From Chitinophaga pinensis (lineage in GTDB: Bacteria > Bacteroidota > Bacteroidia > UKL13-3), in the NCBI GenBank assembly GCA_943323675.2, contig CALPIR020000088.1, positions 1 through 9,156 of the forward strand: 9,156 nucleotides of DNA, in the 5' to 3' direction. The translations under genes and the position numbers were made by a program. Of the stretch, positions 7,074-9,156 are shown piece by piece (within the stretch, counting starts at the first letter, position 1; every line of letters begins with the position of its first letter). The notes below the pieces were generated by a model. That model saw nothing but the letters and a program-made list of their open reading frames with translations, made no database searches and was not told where the DNA came from.

Positions 7074-7949
7074 TTAATATACTAACTCAACATTCTTATC
7101 GTAGCAAATTTCATTCAACTCTGGTAAACGATTAATAATTTCAAACTTTAATAACCTAGCCAAAATATCATTCCATTGTTTTTCATTCATCTGCTGATGG
7201 CATGCATATTCCAAATCTTTAAACCACAACTTTGCATCATTTTCTTTGATACCATATCTTTCAGCTATCATAGCAGGAGCCTTACTATTATTTGTCATTA
7301 CCAAACAACTTAAATTTACAATACTCAATATTTGGTTCAACACCAGCTCATGCTGAACAAGAAAATGATTAGTGGCAGTTATCACAAAACACGGCCAAGG
7401 TGTACTACACTCGCCTATCATTTTAAACTCACCATTATCAACGTAGGGTTTGGTGGTATACTTCTCCCACATAAATAACTGTGAAGTGTTTTCTGCTAGT
7501 GCTTTTCTCGCACCATCTAAATTCCCTACCACTTCAAAATCAGTGTCATTATTAATGTTTAAGTTGTTATCACTTGCATTAACGTATGCCATAAGATGCG
7601 AACCTGATTTATACCTACTAATTGCATATTTATAGCCTTGCATTTGTGAGATGGTATTGATGTTTGATTTCGCATTAACAAAAATACCCCATTGTAAAGG
7701 CGAGTTAACATAAAACTGTACAATTTTACTTGGATTACCATGCAAAATATCGCTTACCACACCCTCTGTTAATGCTATTGCCATATCAAGTTCATTGTTG
7801 CGCAGTGCCTTACACATAGCACCTGTGCCACCGGGAACATCAACCCAATCAATCTGAATACCTTTTGAGGTAAACATTCCTGATTCAATGGCTAAATGCC
7901 AAGCTAAATTAAAGTGTTCGGGAACACCTCCTACTCTTACGGTTAACAT
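7074..7949 (-). CDS. Leaderless periplasmic-binding-protein-fold protein, Ca3427-like
   Basis: The 291-residue protein has the type 2 periplasmic-binding-protein fold of the NMT1/SsuA (nitrate/sulfonate/taurine) group. Recognisable blocks are GGVPEHFNLAWHLAIESG (7-24), VPGGTGAM (38-45), ELDMAIALTEG (53-63), SPLQWGI (83-89), AISRYKSGSHLMAY (109-122), LFMWEKYTTKP (158-168) and STPWPCF (182-188). It begins directly in the fold (MLTVRVGG). An in-frame TAA lies three codons upstream (7959-7961), so no signal peptide or lipobox can be hidden there and it is probably cytoplasmic. No permease or ATPase gene is next to it. From memory, this resembles the family defined by Candida albicans Ca3427, known by structure but not function. 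The ligand is unknown; an enzymatic role like fungal THI5/NMT1 is possible but unsupported. It lies downstream of guaA but behind a terminator. Confidence 0.8.
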   Translation of the reverse strand: MLTVRVGGVPEHFNLAWHLAIESGMFTSKGIQIDWVDVPGGTGAMCKALRNNELDMAIALTEGVVSDILHGNPSKIVQFYVNSPLQWGIFVNAKSNINTISQMQGYKYAISRYKSGSHLMAYVNASDNNLNINNDTDFEVVGNLDGARKALAENTSQLFMWEKYTTKPYVDNGEFKMIGECSTPWPCFVITATNHFLVQHELVLNQILSIVNLSCLVMTNNSKAPAMIAERYGIKENDAKLWFKDLEYACHQQMNEKQWNDILARLLKFEIINRLPELNEICYDKNVELVY

Positions 7950-7990
7950 ATTGAAAATTTAACATTCAAGTGCACAAAAGGATTGCCAAA

Positions 7991-8006
7991 ACAAAAAGAT
8001 TTTTGT
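7991..8006. repeat. Short palindrome upstream of the binding-protein-like gene
   Basis: ACAAAAA and TTTTTGT flank a two-base centre (GA), about 42 bases upstream of the start codon of the leaderless binding-protein-like gene and just past the guaA terminator. It could be an operator, but AT-rich palindromes of this size arise easily by chance in such DNA. Confidence 0.25.
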
Positions 8007-8014
8007 CATTAAAC

Positions 8015-8048
8015 AAAAAAGCTCCTTTGAATGAACAAAGGAGCTTTT
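8015..8048 (-). terminator. Intrinsic terminator of guaA
   Basis: A perfect stem of at least 13 bp (8017-8029 with 8036-8048, core GCTCCTTTG / CAAAGGAGC) with a six-base loop begins 9 bases after the guaA stop. On the minus strand it runs into six T, a classic intrinsic terminator. It should largely separate guaA transcription from the next minus-strand gene. Confidence 0.9.
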
Positions 8049-8057
8049 CTTAATAAT

Positions 8058-9156
8058 TTATTCCCACTCTATAGTTGCGGGTGGCTTAGAACTTATGTCG
8101 TATACAACGCGATTAATCCCTTTAACTCTATTAATTATTTTATTAGAAACATCGGCCAAAAACTGGTAAGGTAAATGACTCCAATCAGCTGTCATTCCAT
8201 CTACACTAGTAACAGCGCGTAAACAAATAACGTGTTGATATGTACGTTCATCCCCCATTACACCTACACTTTGCACAGGCAAGAATATTGCTCCTGCTTG
8301 CCAAACTTGGTCATATAAGCCTTGCGCTTTTAATTCGTTGATGAATATGGCATCAGCTTCTTGTAAGATGTCAATCTTTTCTTGAGTTATTTCTCCTAAA
8401 ATGCGAATTGCAAGTCCTGGGCCTGGGAAAGGATGACGACCTAGGATAACGTTACTAATACCCAAAGCAGCGCCAACTAAACGTACTTCATCTTTAAACA
8501 ACATACGTAAAGGCTCAACAATTTTAAGTTTCATTTTTTCGGGTAATCCGCCCACATTGTGATGAGATTTTATTGTTGCAGAAGGACCTTTAACACTAAC
8601 CGATTCGATAACATCAGGATATATAGTGCCTTGAGCCAACCATTTTACATCTTTTATTTTATGAGCTTCTTCATCAAAAATCTCAATAAAAACACGACCT
8701 ATAGCTTTCCTTTTTGCTTCAGGGTCTGTAACTCCTTTTAATTGACTGAGGAACTTTTCACGTGCATCAACTCCAATTACATTTAACCCCATTCCCTTAT
8801 AAGCTTCTAACACTTGGTTAAATTCATCTTTACGCAACAAACCATTGTCAATAAAAATACCTGTTAAGTTTTTACCAATAGCTTGATGCAACAATATGGC
8901 AGCAACTGATGAATCTACCCCACCCGATAAACCAAGTATCACTTTATCATCACCCAATTTACTTTTTAATTCTGCAGTGGTACTCTCTATAAAATGAGTT
9001 GGAGTCCAGTTTTGACTTAACCCAGCAACATCTTTTATAAAATTCTCAAGCAACGTTTTACCATCAATACTATGTGTAACTTCTGGATGAAATTGAATTG
9101 CGTAAGTTGATTCTCCTTCTATTTTGAATGCAGCTACTTTTACATCTTGGGTACTG
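8058..9156 (-). CDS. guaA: GMP synthase (glutamine-hydrolysing), C-terminal part (5' truncated)
   Basis: This enzyme converts XMP to GMP in purine synthesis, using ammonia from glutamine. The frame stays open to the window edge, so the start lies outside. The TTG at 9053 is an internal leucine codon, not a start. About 365 residues are visible, and roughly 145-160 of the N-terminal amidotransferase domain are missing relative to the usual 510-525. The first visible residues hold the end of the class I glutamine amidotransferase domain, including YAIQFHPEV (18-26) with catalytic His and Glu. Next comes the ATP-pyrophosphatase domain with P-loop SGGVDSS (77-83), then the C-terminal dimerisation domain ending in the canonical PPATIEWE. 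The catalytic cysteine would be outside the window. An intrinsic terminator follows. Confidence 0.97.
   Translation of the reverse strand, partial: STQDVKVAAFKIEGESTYAIQFHPEVTHSIDGKTLLENFIKDVAGLSQNWTPTHFIESTTAELKSKLGDDKVILGLSGGVDSSVAAILLHQAIGKNLTGIFIDNGLLRKDEFNQVLEAYKGMGLNVIGVDAREKFLSQLKGVTDPEAKRKAIGRVFIEIFDEEAHKIKDVKWLAQGTIYPDVIESVSVKGPSATIKSHHNVGGLPEKMKLKIVEPLRMLFKDEVRLVGAALGISNVILGRHPFPGPGLAIRILGEITQEKIDILQEADAIFINELKAQGLYDQVWQAGAIFLPVQSVGVMGDERTYQHVICLRAVTSVDGMTADWSHLPYQFLADVSNKIINRVKGINRVVYDISSKPPATIEWE

Noticed and set aside
5981..7949. Kinase and binding-protein-like genes as one operon for uptake and phosphorylation of a sugar
   Set aside because: They share a strand but are 232 bases apart, and the binding-protein-like product has no signal peptide and no transporter, so a joint pathway is not supported.
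9051..9053. TTG as the start codon of the GMP synthase gene
   Set aside because: The frame continues upstream to the window edge and encodes the recognisable end of the amidotransferase domain (YAIQFHPEV), so this is an internal leucine.

Overview
The window looks like ordinary chromosome from a member of the phylum Bacteroidota. The DNA is strongly AT-rich. None of the six complete genes has a Shine-Dalgarno sequence. One promoter exactly matches the Bacteroidota consensus (TTG, 17 bases, TAnnTTTG). The gene content also fits: an S46 dipeptidyl-peptidase, an extracytoplasmic thioredoxin-like protein next to coaE, and a BadF/BadG-type GlcNAc-kinase-like protein. No mobile element, CRISPR array, tRNA or rRNA was seen. 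The species cannot be named from this.

Layout. Bases 1-1031 (+) hold the 3' part of a TlpA-like thioredoxin-fold gene and, 5 bases later, coaE (dephospho-CoA kinase), probably one operon. coaE meets the convergent RluA-family pseudouridine synthase gene (1034-1765, -) with only two bases between them and a small hairpin over the junction. Bases 1766-2138 are non-coding. A PiT-type phosphate permease (2139-3542, -) is divergent from an S46 dipeptidyl-peptidase (3767-5905, +), and the 224-base spacer carries promoter-like sequence for each. A strong bidirectional terminator (5920-5961) separates the peptidase from a convergent sugar-kinase-like gene (5981-6841, -). A 232-base gap leads to a leaderless periplasmic-binding-protein-fold gene (7074-7949, -). 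Upstream of that, behind a clear terminator, is the 3' two-thirds of guaA (8058-9156, -), cut by the window edge.

How the genes fit together. Most are single-gene housekeeping units: CoA synthesis, rRNA modification, phosphate uptake, extracytoplasmic peptide degradation, amino-sugar phosphorylation and GMP synthesis. There is no multi-gene pathway or defence island. The least understood gene is the cytoplasmic binding-protein-like one at 7074-7949. It has no signal peptide and no transporter partner, and it resembles the little-studied family that includes Candida albicans Ca3427. I found no convincing new multi-gene system.
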